Counted from the first letter of the stretch, positions 26,376-37,392 are shown. The stretch: 64,000 bases of DNA from Lacipirellulaceae bacterium (GCA_040218535.1 JAVJRG010000005.1:248001-312000), one strand, 5' to 3'. A program made the numbers and translations. Notes: generated by a model from the letters alone, not told the origin.

Positions 26376-29300
26376 TCAAGACTCGGGCGTGAGCAGTTCG
26401 TTAAGAAGCTCTTGATGTAGGTCTACCCAACGCGCAAATGCCTCGTCGGTTTCCGCTATGTGCTTACTTTCCACCGAGGTCGTAGCAACAGGGGGATCCG
26501 CGTGCTCAACAGGACCAACTTGAGGCGATGAAACTATGAACGTGGAGGCTTCAAGACTCGTCGCTGGATCCGGTTCGCGATCTGCTTTAAACTCCTCAGA
26601 AGAATCCCATTTCAGCGAAAGCCAGAAATTGTTTACCTGGAAAGTTGTGCTCTCGGACATGGCCTCACTGGGAGCACCCGCTGAGCTAACCTGTGGGGAG
26701 GACACCGCACCATAATCCCCCACCCACACATCCAAATCCCCCGCGTCGACAGTGCCTGAGGAATCGCCGTCGGCGGCGTCGCCAGCCGGGGTGATGGGAG
26801 TGTTGAAGGTTGATTGCCACTGCAGGAAGTCACCACCGTCGGTCGTGCCGTTGTTGTCGTAATCGCCTGAGGCGGGGGCCGCTAGGTCGGCGACCCACAG
26901 TTCGCGGCCGTAGGCTTCAGTGACGGCACTGACTAACAGCTTGTCTCCCAACAGCGTTAGATCGTAAGGTTGGCTGCTGCCAGAGTTACCTGTGAAGTCG
27001 AAGGCGAGCGCGGTTCCCGCGGTGGTGCCGTCGCTCATCCAAACTTCGCTGCCGTGGTTCTCGGACGTGGCTGTGAAGTAAACGATTCCCTCATGCTCCA
27101 CGTAGTTACCAGGGCCGGAAGAAGCAATTCCCGGGTTGATCTCTGCCAGTTTCATAGTGCCGACGGCAGTGCCATCGCTGACCCATAGCTCGCGCCCCCC
27201 GATGTCGTCGTAGGCTGAGAAGTAGAAGCGATCTCCGAGGACAGTGAAGCCTATCGGTCCAGAATTGATGGGGCCGGGCCTAAGATCGGCCAGCAACACG
27301 GTGCCTATCTCGGTACCATCGCTCACCCACAACTCTTGACCGTGCGTTTCATCTTCGGCGCTGAAATAGAGCAAGCCATTAAACTCAAAAAGTTCGTCAG
27401 GATAAGAACTCAGATGCCCGGTGCCGATGTCCTTTACGAGCGTCGTACCTGCTGCCGTGCCATCGCTACGATAGAGTTCCTTACCATTTCCATCTCCCCA
27501 AGCGGCATAGTAAGCGATGCCACCTAAGTCGGTGATGTGGTCCGGGTACGAGCCGTCGTTGGGCGTGAAATCGGTGACCATCTGAGTGCCGGCTGCGGTG
27601 CCATCGCTCTTCCAGAGTTCGCCATAGGCCCCCGATCCGTCATCAGCTTCAAAGTAGAGCGTGTTTCCGATCGCGACCAGATCTTCGGGCCACGAGGAAA
27701 AGTTGCCAGGACGAATATCCTTAATGAGTACAGGCGTGCCACTTCCGTCGACCTTCCAGAGTTCACGACCTTCTGACACCGTTAGGGCTTGATAGAAGAG
27801 CGTGCCATTGACTTCGGTCAACCATTGAGGCTCAGACCCCTCGGTCCCAGGGGTGACATCACCGACGAACATCGTTCCTGCCGTAGTGCCATCCGTCTTC
27901 CAGAGTGCTCGACCGTGAACTCCGTCGCTGGCGGCAAAGTACAGGGTATTCCCAACAACCGTCATGCCAAAAAGGCTACTACTGCCAGGACCAGGATTGA
28001 TGTCGCTCACCATGACGGTGCCCGCGGCAGTTCCATCGGTTTTCCATAGTTCCGATCCGTGCACGCCATCGTCGGCACGGAAGTAAGCTTCTCCGTTGAA
28101 TAGGGTTAGATAATCGGGAAAGGAAATCTGCGTACCTCCACGAATATCTTTCACCAGAGTCGGGCTATCGGTCACAACGTCGAGCTTCCACAGCTCATCG
28201 CCCACCATTAGATCATCCACATGGAATAGTAAATCGGTGCCGTTAAAGACTAGGTCTTGGGGCGTTGAACCGTCCGTGCCGACTGCAAGGTCGAAAACCT
28301 GCGTCGTCCCTGCTTCGGTGCCGTCGGATTTCCAAAGTTCAATTCCCGTGACGCCATCGGTGGCTGTGAAGTACAGGGTGCCGTTGACGTCTGTGAGTTC
28401 AGCCGGGTTGGAACTATCTTGGTAGCCGAGTTCAATATCTTTGGTCATGACGGTCCCCGCGGTGGTGCCATCAGTAACCCACAGTTCTCGCCCTTCAAAG
28501 TCCGTAAACGCGGTGAAGAAAAGTTGATTGTCGACCACCAGCAAATCCTGAGGCCAAGAGGGTCTTCCCAAGGGGTTGATATCCTTCACCAGGACGGTTC
28601 CCGCATCGGTGCCGTCAGTTTTCCAAAGTTCTCCGCCACCGATTTGGGAAGCGCTGTCAAAAACAATCGCGCTGAAGTAGAGCTCATCTTCAAAAACCGT
28701 GAGTTCACGAGGCCACTGTAATCGCTGCGAACCGGTGGGAGTCACCGCAATCTGTGTACCCGCTTCGGTGCCATCGCTCTCCCATAGCAACTGCTTTGTG
28801 CCGGTATGTGCCGAGAAATACAGCTTGCCGTCGAAAGCAGCAAACTCCTCGAGATTAGCATCCAACTCGCCCGGTTTGATATCCTTGACAAGAACCGTTC
28901 CCGCTTCGGTGCCATCGCTTTTCCACAGTTCGTAACCAATCGTGCCATCGTCAGCTGCAAAGAACAGAGTGCCATTGACATCGGTCAGGTAGAGGGGGTC
29001 GGCTCCATCCCGAAACCCCGGCATGATGTCCTTCGTGAGAATTGTCCCAGCAGCCGTGCCATCGGTGCGCCACAACTCGCGACCGTAGTCTCCGCCTTGA
29101 GCGGTGAAGTACAGGTAACTTCCGCTGAGGGTAAAGTCCTCGACATTGTAAGGACCGTCGAACTGCCCTGCGGGTGCAACTTCAACGGTCCCTGCTTCCG
29201 TGCCATCGCTTTTCCAGAAGCCAGTGACTCCAACGTTTGTCCGAAAATAGAGTGACCCGTTAAACTCAGTCAAACGAGTAGGCCCGGAGCCACCACTCCC

Positions 29301-29573
29301 GGGGCGGATATCTTTGACAAGCGTGGTACCCGCTTCCGTGCCATCGGTCTTCCACAACTCGGCACCAAGGGTCGGTGTGGTCGCGACAAAGTAGGTGTCG
29401 CTTCCCACCTGCGTGAATTCGGAAAGCGCACTCCCTTCAAGAACGGGCGTCGCGTTGATGTCCTGGAGCAATTGAAAATCGACCGCCAGCAAACACCGCG
29501 GCTGAAGTCGCTCGCCATGAAGCTTTCGTGCCTGTGAGAGACTGGGAGACCCTCTCCTAGTTGCGTTGCTCAT
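26376..29573 (-). CDS. Giant secreted ELWxxDGTxAGT-repeat protein with dockerin-like tail
   Basis: 1065 aa from ATG 29573; a GTG at 29678 would add 35 residues. The N-terminus holds RKLHGERLQPRCLLA, a planctomycete motif found just before secreted domains. The body is some 17-18 units of about 50 residues, each with ELWKSDGTEAGTVLVKDI or a variant, then GTLYFTA-like strands; this resembles a long beta-propeller or beta-solenoid. Near residue 930 a dockerin-like pair, DYDNNGTTDGGDFLQW and DGDSSGTVDAGDLDVW, supplies Ca-binding loops. The tail is low-complexity and acidic, without a PEP-CTERM anchor. Likely cell-surface adhesion or matrix; no enzyme motif was found. Confidence 0.9.
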   Translation of the reverse strand: MSNATRRGSPSLSQARKLHGERLQPRCLLAVDFQLLQDINATPVLEGSALSEFTQVGSDTYFVATTPTLGAELWKTDGTEAGTTLVKDIRPGSGGSGPTRLTEFNGSLYFRTNVGVTGFWKSDGTEAGTVEVAPAGQFDGPYNVEDFTLSGSYLYFTAQGGDYGRELWRTDGTAAGTILTKDIMPGFRDGADPLYLTDVNGTLFFAADDGTIGYELWKSDGTEAGTVLVKDIKPGELDANLEEFAAFDGKLYFSAHTGTKQLLWESDGTEAGTQIAVTPTGSQRLQWPRELTVFEDELYFSAIVFDSASQIGGGELWKTDGTDAGTVLVKDINPLGRPSWPQDLLVVDNQLFFTAFTDFEGRELWVTDGTTAGTVMTKDIELGYQDSSNPAELTDVNGTLYFTATDGVTGIELWKSDGTEAGTTQVFDLAVGTDGSTPQDLVFNGTDLLFHVDDLMVGDELWKLDVVTDSPTLVKDIRGGTQISFPDYLTLFNGEAYFRADDGVHGSELWKTDGTAAGTVMVSDINPGPGSSSLFGMTVVGNTLYFAASDGVHGRALWKTDGTTAGTMFVGDVTPGTEGSEPQWLTEVNGTLFYQALTVSEGRELWKVDGSGTPVLIKDIRPGNFSSWPEDLVAIGNTLYFEADDGSGAYGELWKSDGTAAGTQMVTDFTPNDGSYPDHITDLGGIAYYAAWGDGNGKELYRSDGTAAGTTLVKDIGTGHLSSYPDELFEFNGLLYFSAEDETHGQELWVSDGTEIGTVLLADLRPGPINSGPIGFTVLGDRFYFSAYDDIGGRELWVSDGTAVGTMKLAEINPGIASSGPGNYVEHEGIVYFTATSENHGSEVWMSDGTTAGTALAFDFTGNSGSSQPYDLTLLGDKLLVSAVTEAYGRELWVADLAAPASGDYDNNGTTDGGDFLQWQSTFNTPITPAGDAADGDSSGTVDAGDLDVWVGDYGAVSSPQVSSAGAPSEAMSESTTFQVNNFWLSLKWDSSEEFKADREPDPATSLEASTFIVSSPQVGPVEHADPPVATTSVESKHIAETDEAFARWVDLHQELLNELLTPES

Positions 29574-29722
29574 GCTGTGCTCGGACTCAAAGGTTTTTGC
29601 GGCACGCTCTTGATAAGACGTTTGAGCGAGCCATTTGATAACGGTGTCGGGGGTAGAGAATGCTTTCCGCAGACTCACGTATGATAAGCGACTTTGAGGG
29701 TTGGTGCCAACTTGTGGGTTTT

Positions 29723-29750
29723 TTGGATTTCACCAGTGCTGTACTATGCT
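29723..29750 (+). promoter_or_regulatory. Candidate promoter of the DUF1080 gene
   Basis: TTGGAT at 29723-29728 and TATGCT at 29745-29750, spacer 16 nt, about 130 nt ahead of the ATG. AT-rich sequence follows. Confidence 0.3.
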
Positions 29751-29880
29751 AAATTAAACGGTCGGACAACGCTTTTAAGACATTCCCTGGCGAGGCTGGC
29801 GACCTAGCGAAGAAACCGTACATTGGAGAATGTATTTTCTGTTAGTTTCGAGCTTCATCTCTTCTCCTTAGGTGTTCGCC

Positions 29881-30681
29881 ATGCTCTTCCGATTGTTGCT
29901 ATTCATTGCGTTTTTCGCTGCGACGTCCACCACCCAAGCCGAAGAGTGGATTCAACTTTTCAACGGCAAAGACCTCACCGGCTGGACGCCCAAAATTCGT
30001 GGCGAGAAGGTTGGCGTGAATTTTGCCGACACCTTCCGCGTTGAGGAGGGTTTACTAAAGGTGCGGTTCGACAAGTACGAAGGACCCTACCGCGGTAAGA
30101 TGGGGCACCTGTTCTACAACGGTACGTTCTCGCACTATCGGTTGCGCGCTGAGTGCCGCTCGGTCGGCAAACAAGTCGAGGGAGGTCCTGACTGGGGCAT
30201 TCGCAATAACGGGCTGCTAGTTCACGGGCAGACGCCGCAGTCGATGGGGCTCGATCAAGTGTTTCCGGTTTCGTTAGAAGCTCAGCTCCTTTCTGGACTC
30301 GACGACGGTAAGCACCGTCCCGCAGGGAATCTTTGTACCCCAGGGACCAACGTCCATTTGAATGGCAAGCTCTACACGCCGCATTGTGCCAAGCTCGAAC
30401 CTACGGCAGAGACGATCAAGCATGGTGAGTGGATGACCCTCGAGGTTGAAGTCCACGGCCATGAAGTGATACGCCACTTCGTCAACGGCAAGCAGACGAT
30501 CGAATACACCCACCCAATGCTCGACGAAAAGGATGTCGACGCGAAGCGGCTCTTGAAAGAGGGAGCCGACAAAAAGCTCTCCAAGGGCACGATTTGTATC
30601 CAAGCCGAGAGTGCACCGTTTGATTTTCGCGAGATCGAACTGCTCGACCTTACGAAAAAAACTGAATCTAACGACAACTAG
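29881..30681 (+). CDS. Secreted DUF1080 protein (3-keto-disaccharide hydrolase-like)
   Basis: 266 aa from ATG 29881. Signal peptide MLFRLLLFIAFFAATSTTQA, then the DUF1080 concanavalin-like fold: EEWIQLFNGKDLTGWTPK, FSHYRLRAECR, GPDWGIRNNGLLVHG, GEWMTLEVEVHG and GTICIQAESAPFDFREIEL. Most planctomycetes hold many paralogues, generally linked to polysaccharide handling. The biochemical activity of this one is unproven. Its stop overlaps the stop of the convergent matrixin gene by 4 bp in a shared CTAG. Confidence 0.93.
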   Translation: MLFRLLLFIAFFAATSTTQAEEWIQLFNGKDLTGWTPKIRGEKVGVNFADTFRVEEGLLKVRFDKYEGPYRGKMGHLFYNGTFSHYRLRAECRSVGKQVEGGPDWGIRNNGLLVHGQTPQSMGLDQVFPVSLEAQLLSGLDDGKHRPAGNLCTPGTNVHLNGKLYTPHCAKLEPTAETIKHGEWMTLEVEVHGHEVIRHFVNGKQTIEYTHPMLDEKDVDAKRLLKEGADKKLSKGTICIQAESAPFDFREIELLDLTKKTESNDN

Positions 30682-31697
30682 GTCGCCCGCATCGACCTGC
30701 TAGCGAAACTTGCTAGGCTCACCATAAGGAGGAGCAGCGTCGAGGGCTCCGGTGTTTGCACGGCGTTTCCGGTAGCGAGCAACTCACCGCTGCCCAATTC
30801 ACGTTGCCACAGGACAAAGTCGCTTCCGGTAACCGCTTGGTCGTCATCCGCGTCGCCTGTCTGATGGATGGCTCCGCTGAGTGTTCCATATCCGGCTTGC
30901 CAGGCGATAAGGTCGCCCGTGCTGACCAGGTGATTGCGGTCGAAGTCGGCTTGCAGGGCAGGGCCGTAAAGAAATTGAATGCCCGCTAGATCGTCCGCAT
31001 CAAGTTCACGATTGACGAACTTGAAGCAATCAAAGTCGATCGACATGACCGAGCAAACGTCTGAGTGGGCGAGGCCTAGCGCATGCCCGACCTCATGCAT
31101 TAGCAAGCTTTCGAAATCGTTGAAAATTTGAATAAGATCGCCCTCATCGCCGGGATCAAAAAAGAAAGTGTTGATTAAATTGAGCAGGACATCGCCTTCC
31201 AAAGGTCCTCCATTTGGCGGCGGAGCGTAGCCCACACCTCCCACGGTGCCGTCGATGGCGAAGGCACCGATGCGAATGTGCCCATGGGTCGGCGCACTAG
31301 AATTGGCACCGGCAAAGGGTTGGCCCCCATCATCAACTTGCTCGAAGTAAATGTTCGCCGCATCCGACCAGCGATCAAACACGCGCTCGATGGTTTCCAG
31401 GGCAGCCTCTGAGCCGAGTCCGTTCAGGATGGTGGATAAATTGCTCGTCCCTGAAATGTTCGGGTCGGTGAACGAAGGATCAATCGTCGTACCGTCGGGC
31501 ATGAGGCTCCAGGTGATGGTGCCTCCAGGAGAACCCGGCGAAAAGATGTCGCCCCACTTCAGGTAGTAATCGGTGGTTTCGTCCCATGGAAAGGGACCGA
31601 AGACGTTGTAAGCCTTCGCGTCAGAATTTCCGTGCAGGAATACTGAACCGGCCAACAGTACCGCGACCAAGCATCGCATCGCCAAGCTCCTCGTCAC
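30678..31697 (-). CDS. Matrixin-type metalloprotease with dockerin-like repeats and PEP-CTERM tail
   Basis: 339 aa. Signal peptide (CLVAVLLAGSVFLHGNSDAKA). Zinc motif HEVGHALGLAH at 201-211 with a Met-turn (CSVMS, Met218), so a catalytically complete metzincin. Two dockerin-like Ca loops follow: DFDRNHLVSTGDLIAW and DADDDQAVTGSDFVLW. The C-terminus TPEPSTLLLLMVSLASF plus a basic tail is a PEP-CTERM sorting signal, implying exosortase-dependent processing. The exosortase gene is not in the window. Probably a surface or secreted protease. Shares the CTAG stop overlap with the DUF1080 gene. Confidence 0.93.
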   Translation of the reverse strand: MTRSLAMRCLVAVLLAGSVFLHGNSDAKAYNVFGPFPWDETTDYYLKWGDIFSPGSPGGTITWSLMPDGTTIDPSFTDPNISGTSNLSTILNGLGSEAALETIERVFDRWSDAANIYFEQVDDGGQPFAGANSSAPTHGHIRIGAFAIDGTVGGVGYAPPPNGGPLEGDVLLNLINTFFFDPGDEGDLIQIFNDFESLLMHEVGHALGLAHSDVCSVMSIDFDCFKFVNRELDADDLAGIQFLYGPALQADFDRNHLVSTGDLIAWQAGYGTLSGAIHQTGDADDDQAVTGSDFVLWQRELGSGELLATGNAVQTPEPSTLLLLMVSLASFASRSMRAT

Positions 31698-31804
31698 GAA
31701 GAACGGAAACTTCTCAGAACAGCAATGCCAAATATTTTAGCCGTCCGTAGGAGTGGAATCCACAAGGCGTTGCCTAAAGATAGTGAACCCCTCTGCAGGC
31801 AGGG

Positions 31805-34800
31805 TCACGCTGCTCGCTTGATCGCTGCAGGCTTAATATGCCCGTCGTGCGTCACGTCCTCAAAACGCACCGAAACCCGTTTCGAGACGCCGCTCTCCTG
31901 CATCGTCACACCATAAAGCGTATCGCTGCAGGTCATCGTCCGCTTGGAGTGCGTGATGACGATGAACTGGGTGCTGCTCATGAATTCCTTAAGCACCTCG
32001 ACAAAACGGTCGATGTTGGCCTCGTCGAGAGCGGCATCAACTTCGTCGAGAATGCAGAAGGGGCTAGGGCGGCTACGGAAAATGGCTAACAGAAGGGCGA
32101 CGCAGGTGAGCGTTCGCTCACCGCCCGAGAGTAATGAGATACTCCGCGGCTGTTTGCCTGGAGGTCGGGCGACGATTTCGATGCCGCACTCAAGAATGTC
32201 CTTCTCAGGCTCGTTCTCAATGACAATGTCTGCTTCGCCGCCACCAAAAAGATTGGCGAATAACTCTTTGAAATGGCCGCGGACTTCCTCAATGGTGTTC
32301 AGGAATATCTGCCGGCTCTCTTTGTTGATTTGCTCGACAATTTGCTCTAAGCGAGCACGAGCCGTTTGCAGGTCGTCGTGTTGCTCCGCAAGTGAGCGAA
32401 AGCGTTCCTCCAAGGCGTCGAGTTCTTCCACTGCTTCCAGATTGACTGGTCCGCTGGCTTGGAGCTGGGTTTTGAGATCTGCAATCTCTCGGTCGATTTC
32501 TGCCCGGTTGATAATCGGTTCCTGCGGCTGACCGTTGGAAGCAGCTTGTTTCGCGATAATTGCCAACTCTAAACGGTGTTGTTCACGCAGCCGCTCGGAA
32601 AGCGTACGGCGTTGGCTCTCCACTTGCTGTTTCTCCAGAAGCAGCTTTTGCGATTGCTGCTGAATTTGCTGCAGTTCTTTGCGCAAGCTTTCGGCTTGTT
32701 GGCTTACTTCCGATTTCGATCTTTGCAGATCCTGATAGTCTGCAGTGAGGATCGCCTGTTCTCGTTGCCAGTGATCTAACCGGGTGTGTTGCTCCGCGAT
32801 TTCGCCAGTTTGATCGAGTTGCGTGAGGTTGAGCGCTAGCCGATTCGCCTTTCCCTTTGCTAACCGCTGGACGGCTTCCGCCTGTAGCTGCCTACGGTCA
32901 TTCCGCTCTCGTGCGAGCTTCTCAAGTTGCTCGTGAAAGCTGTCGCGACGTTGCTCAGCACTGGCAAGCTCGACTTGTTGCTTGGTGCTTTCACGGCGAG
33001 AACCGGCGATCAATTGTTCGAGTTCGGTAAACTGTTTGGCCGTGTCGGCAACTTGGCTCTTCAGTTCCGTCGACCTTTGCTCCGACTTTTCGATGCGAGC
33101 AAGGCAAGCTTCGATCTCTTCGTCGAGAGACTCGAGTCCTGTTTGACTCGACTGCTGCCGCTCGATGAGAGAAGCGAGCTTCGCTTGCATCTCTTCGTAG
33201 CGTTCTTCAATAGCGGCATGACTCAGTTCGGCCTCGTGGGCTTCTTCGCGTGCTTGTTCGAAGGTGTTCGTGAGCGTCTGCAACGTCGCGTCATGGTTTG
33301 CTATCCGCTGCTCAACCTCGGCGGCACGCTGTTGGACTCCAGACAAGTCGTGTTGCATTAACTGGATCTGTTCCTCGATGGCCCTTAACTCGTTACGTCG
33401 AGACAGCAGCCCAGCCGATTGTTTTCTCGGCCCGACGGCGACAACTCCTTCAGCTCCAACCACTTCACCGCTTACGGTGATAAAGCTCAAGCCGCGCCCG
33501 GCACCCATCGAAAGCTGTAACGCCGTTTCCAGCGAATCGACGAACCAGTACCTTCCTAGGAGGCGTCGTACCACTGGCTGAAGGCTCTCATCGACTTCGA
33601 CGAATCGATCCGCCCGACCCATCACGCCGGGCTGATCAGATAGGTCCACACGGTCGACGGCACTCGGGGGCTGAGAGACATCGAGCCTGAGAAAAACCGT
33701 GCGTGCGGGAAGCTCGTTTTCCGAGTCTTCGAGGATACCAGAGAGTCGCTGAACGTCTTCAACGACCAGATAATTGGCCCTCTCACCGAGAGCCAACTCG
33801 ATCATCTGCGCCGAGTCCGCGTCGACATGCAAAAGATCAGCGACAACGCCGCGCACCGCACCGTAGGGTCCCTCGGGATTCTCTTGGGCTTGTCGTAAAA
33901 CCTCACGCGTCCCAGCGCTGAGCCCATCTAGTCGTTTCTCCAACTCCGCAAGCACCACCGAACGCTCCCGCGCACCGGTTAACTTCCCTTGCAACTCAGC
34001 TTCTTGCTTGTGAAGCTGAGAAAGCGTGCGGCGATCGTCGGTCAGTTGAGATTGTGCCTGTCGCAGGTTGGTGGTGGCCGCCTGATGACGACTTTGCACC
34101 GCTTCGAGGATCTCCGCAGCAGAATTCAACTGAGCAGTGAGTCGTCCCAGCGAAGTCTGCAGGTCCCAGGTTTCCTGCGAGCCCTTGCTGACAACCTCTT
34201 GTGCCGATTGTTGTCGTTCCTTCAGCACTTCGACCCGATTGCGATCATCGGCTGCCAGTTTCTCGCTTTCACTGAGTTGCTCTTCTGCCGTTAGTCGATC
34301 GCGTTTGAGTTGTTCGAGACGATGCTCCGCTTCTTCGAGCTGAGAATCGCGAGAGTCGGCAAGCTGCTTCAACTCGCAAAACTTCGCTTCTGCTTCGGCG
34401 AGAAGTTTGTCGACGTGCTGATATTCAGAATCGGAATCCTGGACCTTGATGGCGAGTTGGACCGTTTGAATCGCCACGCTCTCGATTTCGCTCGACAGTT
34501 CTTCCAATCGTTCGCGATCGCGCCGTTGGTTCGTTTGGCAGTGGTGGATGCGCTCTTTCGCTGACGCATGCCCAACGGTCGCTTCGCGGAGGCTGCTCTG
34601 CAAGTCTTCCAACTGCTGTTCGTGCTGCTGACTTGCCGCGGCGAAACGGTCTAATTCTGATTCGAATTGCGACTGCTGCTTCCCGACCGCCTGGATGTGA
34701 GAATCAAGCACTTCGAGCTGCTGGCTCGTTTCATTCCAGTCCGCCACCGCGACTTTGATTTGCAGTTCGCGCAGTCGGGAGTGAACATCTTTGTATTGCC

Positions 34801-35434
34801 GTGCTCGGCCTGCTTGCGATCGCACCTTCGTGAGCTGCGACTGCAACTCCTCGACAATGTCGGTCAGCCGCAACAGATTCTGCTGCACGCGATCAAGTCT
34901 GCGGGCCGCGTCTTGGCGCTTCGTCTTGAAACGGCTAATCCCGGCCGCCTCTTCAAAGATTTGGCGACGGTCTGCTGGCGAAGATTGCAGCAGTGCGTCG
35001 ACTTTCCCCTGCTCGATGATGCTATAGGCACCACCCGCCATGCCGGTGCCGGAGAGCACGTCACGCAGATCGCGGAGCCGACAAGGCTGGCGATTAAGTA
35101 GATACTCGCTCTCGCCACTGCGAAACACGCGACGGGTGATTTCTAACTCCGCCGAATCATGCCCCAGTAAGTTCTCGGTATTATCGAACCGTAGGGAGAC
35201 TTCTGCAGCACCAGAGGGGCGTCGCTTCGGGGTGCCGCTGAAGATGACATCCGCCATCTCTTTGCCGCGAAGCATTTTCGCACTTTGGGCTCCCAACACC
35301 CATTTCACCGCATCAACCACATTCGACTTACCGGAACCGTTCGGCCCCACAACGACGGTGATCCCCGCGGGGAAATCGAACCGCGTCTTTTCAGCGAAGC
35401 TCTTAAATCCGTTGAGTTCAAGAGCCTGGAGCAT
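31805..35434 (-). CDS. smc: Chromosome partition protein SMC
   Basis: 1209 aa, full length for bacterial SMC. N-terminal Walker [20 protein letters not shown] near 31-49; long coiled coils to about 500 and from 690 to 1030; hinge domain near 520-670 ([32 protein letters not shown]); C-terminal signature [20 protein letters not shown] and Walker [13 protein letters not shown]. The protein dimerises through the hinge, binds ScpA/ScpB and organises chromosomes. No scpAB genes are nearby. A hairpin repeat (35503-35585) lies just upstream. Confidence 0.98.
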   Translation of the reverse strand: MLQALELNGFKSFAEKTRFDFPAGITVVVGPNGSGKSNVVDAVKWVLGAQSAKMLRGKEMADVIFSGTPKRRPSGAAEVSLRFDNTENLLGHDSAELEITRRVFRSGESEYLLNRQPCRLRDLRDVLSGTGMAGGAYSIIEQGKVDALLQSSPADRRQIFEEAAGISRFKTKRQDAARRLDRVQQNLLRLTDIVEELQSQLTKVRSQAGRARQYKDVHSRLRELQIKVAVADWNETSQQLEVLDSHIQAVGKQQSQFESELDRFAAASQQHEQQLEDLQSSLREATVGHASAKERIHHCQTNQRRDRERLEELSSEIESVAIQTVQLAIKVQDSDSEYQHVDKLLAEAEAKFCELKQLADSRDSQLEEAEHRLEQLKRDRLTAEEQLSESEKLAADDRNRVEVLKERQQSAQEVVSKGSQETWDLQTSLGRLTAQLNSAAEILEAVQSRHQAATTNLRQAQSQLTDDRRTLSQLHKQEAELQGKLTGARERSVVLAELEKRLDGLSAGTREVLRQAQENPEGPYGAVRGVVADLLHVDADSAQMIELALGERANYLVVEDVQRLSGILEDSENELPARTVFLRLDVSQPPSAVDRVDLSDQPGVMGRADRFVEVDESLQPVVRRLLGRYWFVDSLETALQLSMGAGRGLSFITVSGEVVGAEGVVAVGPRKQSAGLLSRRNELRAIEEQIQLMQHDLSGVQQRAAEVEQRIANHDATLQTLTNTFEQAREEAHEAELSHAAIEERYEEMQAKLASLIERQQSSQTGLESLDEEIEACLARIEKSEQRSTELKSQVADTAKQFTELEQLIAGSRRESTKQQVELASAEQRRDSFHEQLEKLARERNDRRQLQAEAVQRLAKGKANRLALNLTQLDQTGEIAEQHTRLDHWQREQAILTADYQDLQRSKSEVSQQAESLRKELQQIQQQSQKLLLEKQQVESQRRTLSERLREQHRLELAIIAKQAASNGQPQEPIINRAEIDREIADLKTQLQASGPVNLEAVEELDALEERFRSLAEQHDDLQTARARLEQIVEQINKESRQIFLNTIEEVRGHFKELFANLFGGGEADIVIENEPEKDILECGIEIVARPPGKQPRSISLLSGGERTLTCVALLLAIFRSRPSPFCILDEVDAALDEANIDRFVEVLKEFMSSTQFIVITHSKRTMTCSDTLYGVTMQESGVSKRVSVRFEDVTHDGHIKPAAIKRAA

Positions 35435-35502
35435 GGGGACTTATTTCGAGGGGCGGGTAGAATCGAGCTTCATCAGATTTTCAAGAGGCGGACTTTCGCG
35501 AG

Positions 35503-35585
35503 AATGACCAATGTTCAAGTCCAAATGACCAATGATGTCTGCAATTCGCTTGCGTTTGGTCATTTAGGCTTGGTCATTGGTCATT
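35503..35585. repeat. Inverted repeat of the TGACCAATGACC family, copy 2
   Basis: AATGACCAATG words at 35503-35535 face TGGTCATT words at 35555-35585. It begins 7 nt beyond the stop of the FlgI-like gene and lies upstream of smc. Same words and arrangement as 4998-5081. Confidence 0.82.
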
Positions 35586-35592
35586 AGCAGTT

Positions 35593-37293
35593 TCACGAGT
35601 TTGTTGGTTTTTGCGTGCTCTCTGAATTGCTGGCCGTAGTCTCCTGAATCTCACTCTCCCGCGAATGCTCTCGCCCACCCTCAGGCAGCGCGTTGACCTT
35701 AAAGCGACCCGTCAATACTCCCGTTTCTTTGGCTTCTTGCAGCAGTTGAACCACGTCGGGGTAATCGCCACCCAAATCGACGACTGCGCGAATGACGGAG
35801 TCGACGTCGGCGGTTACCGTTCGTTGTTGGGTCGGCTCGTTCACGCCGAAACGGCTCACAACGACCTCGTTTCCGCTCAGTCCCTTCACCAAGATCCGCG
35901 GACCTGCGTCAAGAACCAGCGGCGTTTGCAATGCGTGGTTTCTCCCGAACAGGACCACCTCGGGGCGGTGACTTCGTGTCACGTGAACCATTGTTGGTCC
36001 TGATACGTCGAGGACGTGATAGGCAAATTTTTCGCTGATCGACTCGTCACGAATCATCGGATCGCTCGGAGCCATGTGCCAGAGCGAACGGAACGCACCG
36101 TAGCGAGTTTCCGAGCTCTTGACGCCAAGCAAGGTTGTCAGATGCTCGTAAGCGACCGGATCGTCCATGGCGCTGAGCGCAAGAAAAGCCTCCGCTCGGA
36201 AAGCAACTTCGTCGCGTGCTACATCCACGAGGGTTTCAACCGCTTCGGTCACGTCCAAATAAGCAAGAGCTTCTGCTGATCGAAAACGAACTTCCGCATC
36301 GTCGGACGCGAGCCCGCTCTTGAGCTTCTCAATCGCCGCATCATCACCCAAGGCTTCCAGACGCAGCGCGGCGGTTGTCGTCGTAACCGGGTCGAGCAAC
36401 TGATCGCCAAGCTGACCAATCCGTCGTTGGCGTTGACTCGGGGTTTCGCGAATCGGGATGCTACGGACGACCCGCATGTAGCGGCTCACGTTATCCTTGT
36501 AGCGTGGATGAAGCTGGATCTCGACGAACTCATCGGTCTTCGGCGCGGCCACCCCTTCGCGACGTCCGCCGTCGTAGGAATGGAATCGCTGGTTGATCGC
36601 TTTGCCTAACGATTGGCTCAAACGAATCGACTGGTGTTGGTGATCGATAATCAGACCAAGGCCGCGAGATTTCTTCGCGACGCCTCCACCAAGAATTCGT
36701 CCTCGTGTGGTGTGTCCCTCAGATCCCTCGTCATTCGAAGAAGGATCTACAAGAATCGCGCCCTCGCCGAGTCCCATCAGGTGACCTTTTCGCACCTGAC
36801 CACCTAGCACAGCTGTTTCGGTGAGTTGTGTTTCCATCAACCAACCGCCGCGAAGGCTTGTGGTTTCGCTACGTGCCATCGTTGCGACTTCGAGATCGAA
36901 CTTGTCACCCTCTTGAATTCCCGGGTGCAGCAGTCCGCGGATCATGACCATCGCGGTCTGAGGGGAGGCCAGCACTGCGTTGGGGTCTTCAACCTCCATC
37001 CGATTCATCTCGGCAAGCAGCCCCGCACGCTGGCCGGAGAGCGGCGGATCGCCGCCGGTGTTGTTCAGCCCCGTCACTAATCCAATCGCCTCGACCTTCA
37101 TATAGCCCATCCCATGCGGATGTGCCACGCTGCCAACCAGTTGGCTCTCTTGAATCGAAGCTTCGGTAATCTCAGCGTCGGGCGACTGCTGCCGCAGGAT
37201 CGGCCCCATGCAACCGGCGAAGGCTACGACCGCGCACCACGTAACGGCTACCTTCGTTCGAAGGCCAAGTTGTTGAAGAGATAAATGCCCCAT
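35593..37293 (-). CDS. FlgI-like lipoprotein fused to HEAT repeats
   Basis: 566 aa from ATG 37293, giving a lipoprotein signal ending VAFAGC; a longer reading from 37377 would mask it. Residues 45-250 resemble flagellar P-ring protein FlgI: GLVTGLNNTGGDPPLSGQ, AMVMIRGLLHPGIQEGDKFDLEV and TSLRGGWLMETQL. Residues about 300-410 are HEAT-like units (LKSGLASDDAEVRFRSAEALAYL, then VARDEVAFRAEAFLALSAM). The C-terminus returns to FlgI-like strands (LVLDAGPRILVKGLSG, VIRAVVDLGGDYPDVVQLL). No flagellar genes flank it. It may be a repurposed envelope ring protein. Confidence 0.8.
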   Translation of the reverse strand: MGHLSLQQLGLRTKVAVTWCAVVAFAGCMGPILRQQSPDAEITEASIQESQLVGSVAHPHGMGYMKVEAIGLVTGLNNTGGDPPLSGQRAGLLAEMNRMEVEDPNAVLASPQTAMVMIRGLLHPGIQEGDKFDLEVATMARSETTSLRGGWLMETQLTETAVLGGQVRKGHLMGLGEGAILVDPSSNDEGSEGHTTRGRILGGGVAKKSRGLGLIIDHQHQSIRLSQSLGKAINQRFHSYDGGRREGVAAPKTDEFVEIQLHPRYKDNVSRYMRVVRSIPIRETPSQRQRRIGQLGDQLLDPVTTTTAALRLEALGDDAAIEKLKSGLASDDAEVRFRSAEALAYLDVTEAVETLVDVARDEVAFRAEAFLALSAMDDPVAYEHLTTLLGVKSSETRYGAFRSLWHMAPSDPMIRDESISEKFAYHVLDVSGPTMVHVTRSHRPEVVLFGRNHALQTPLVLDAGPRILVKGLSGNEVVVSRFGVNEPTQQRTVTADVDSVIRAVVDLGGDYPDVVQLLQEAKETGVLTGRFKVNALPEGGREHSRESEIQETTASNSESTQKPTNS

Positions 37294-37392
37294 GTGTCCA
37301 TGCTCCGTCAGTAACGAGCGATCATCCGTGCGGTGAGAATCGCCGGGAACTGTAGGACTGGCAGCCGGGGGGGTCAAGAGAAGGGCAACGCG

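Noticed and set aside
35593-37293. A flagellar locus
   Set aside because: Only a FlgI-like fold is present; no other flagellar gene is in the window.
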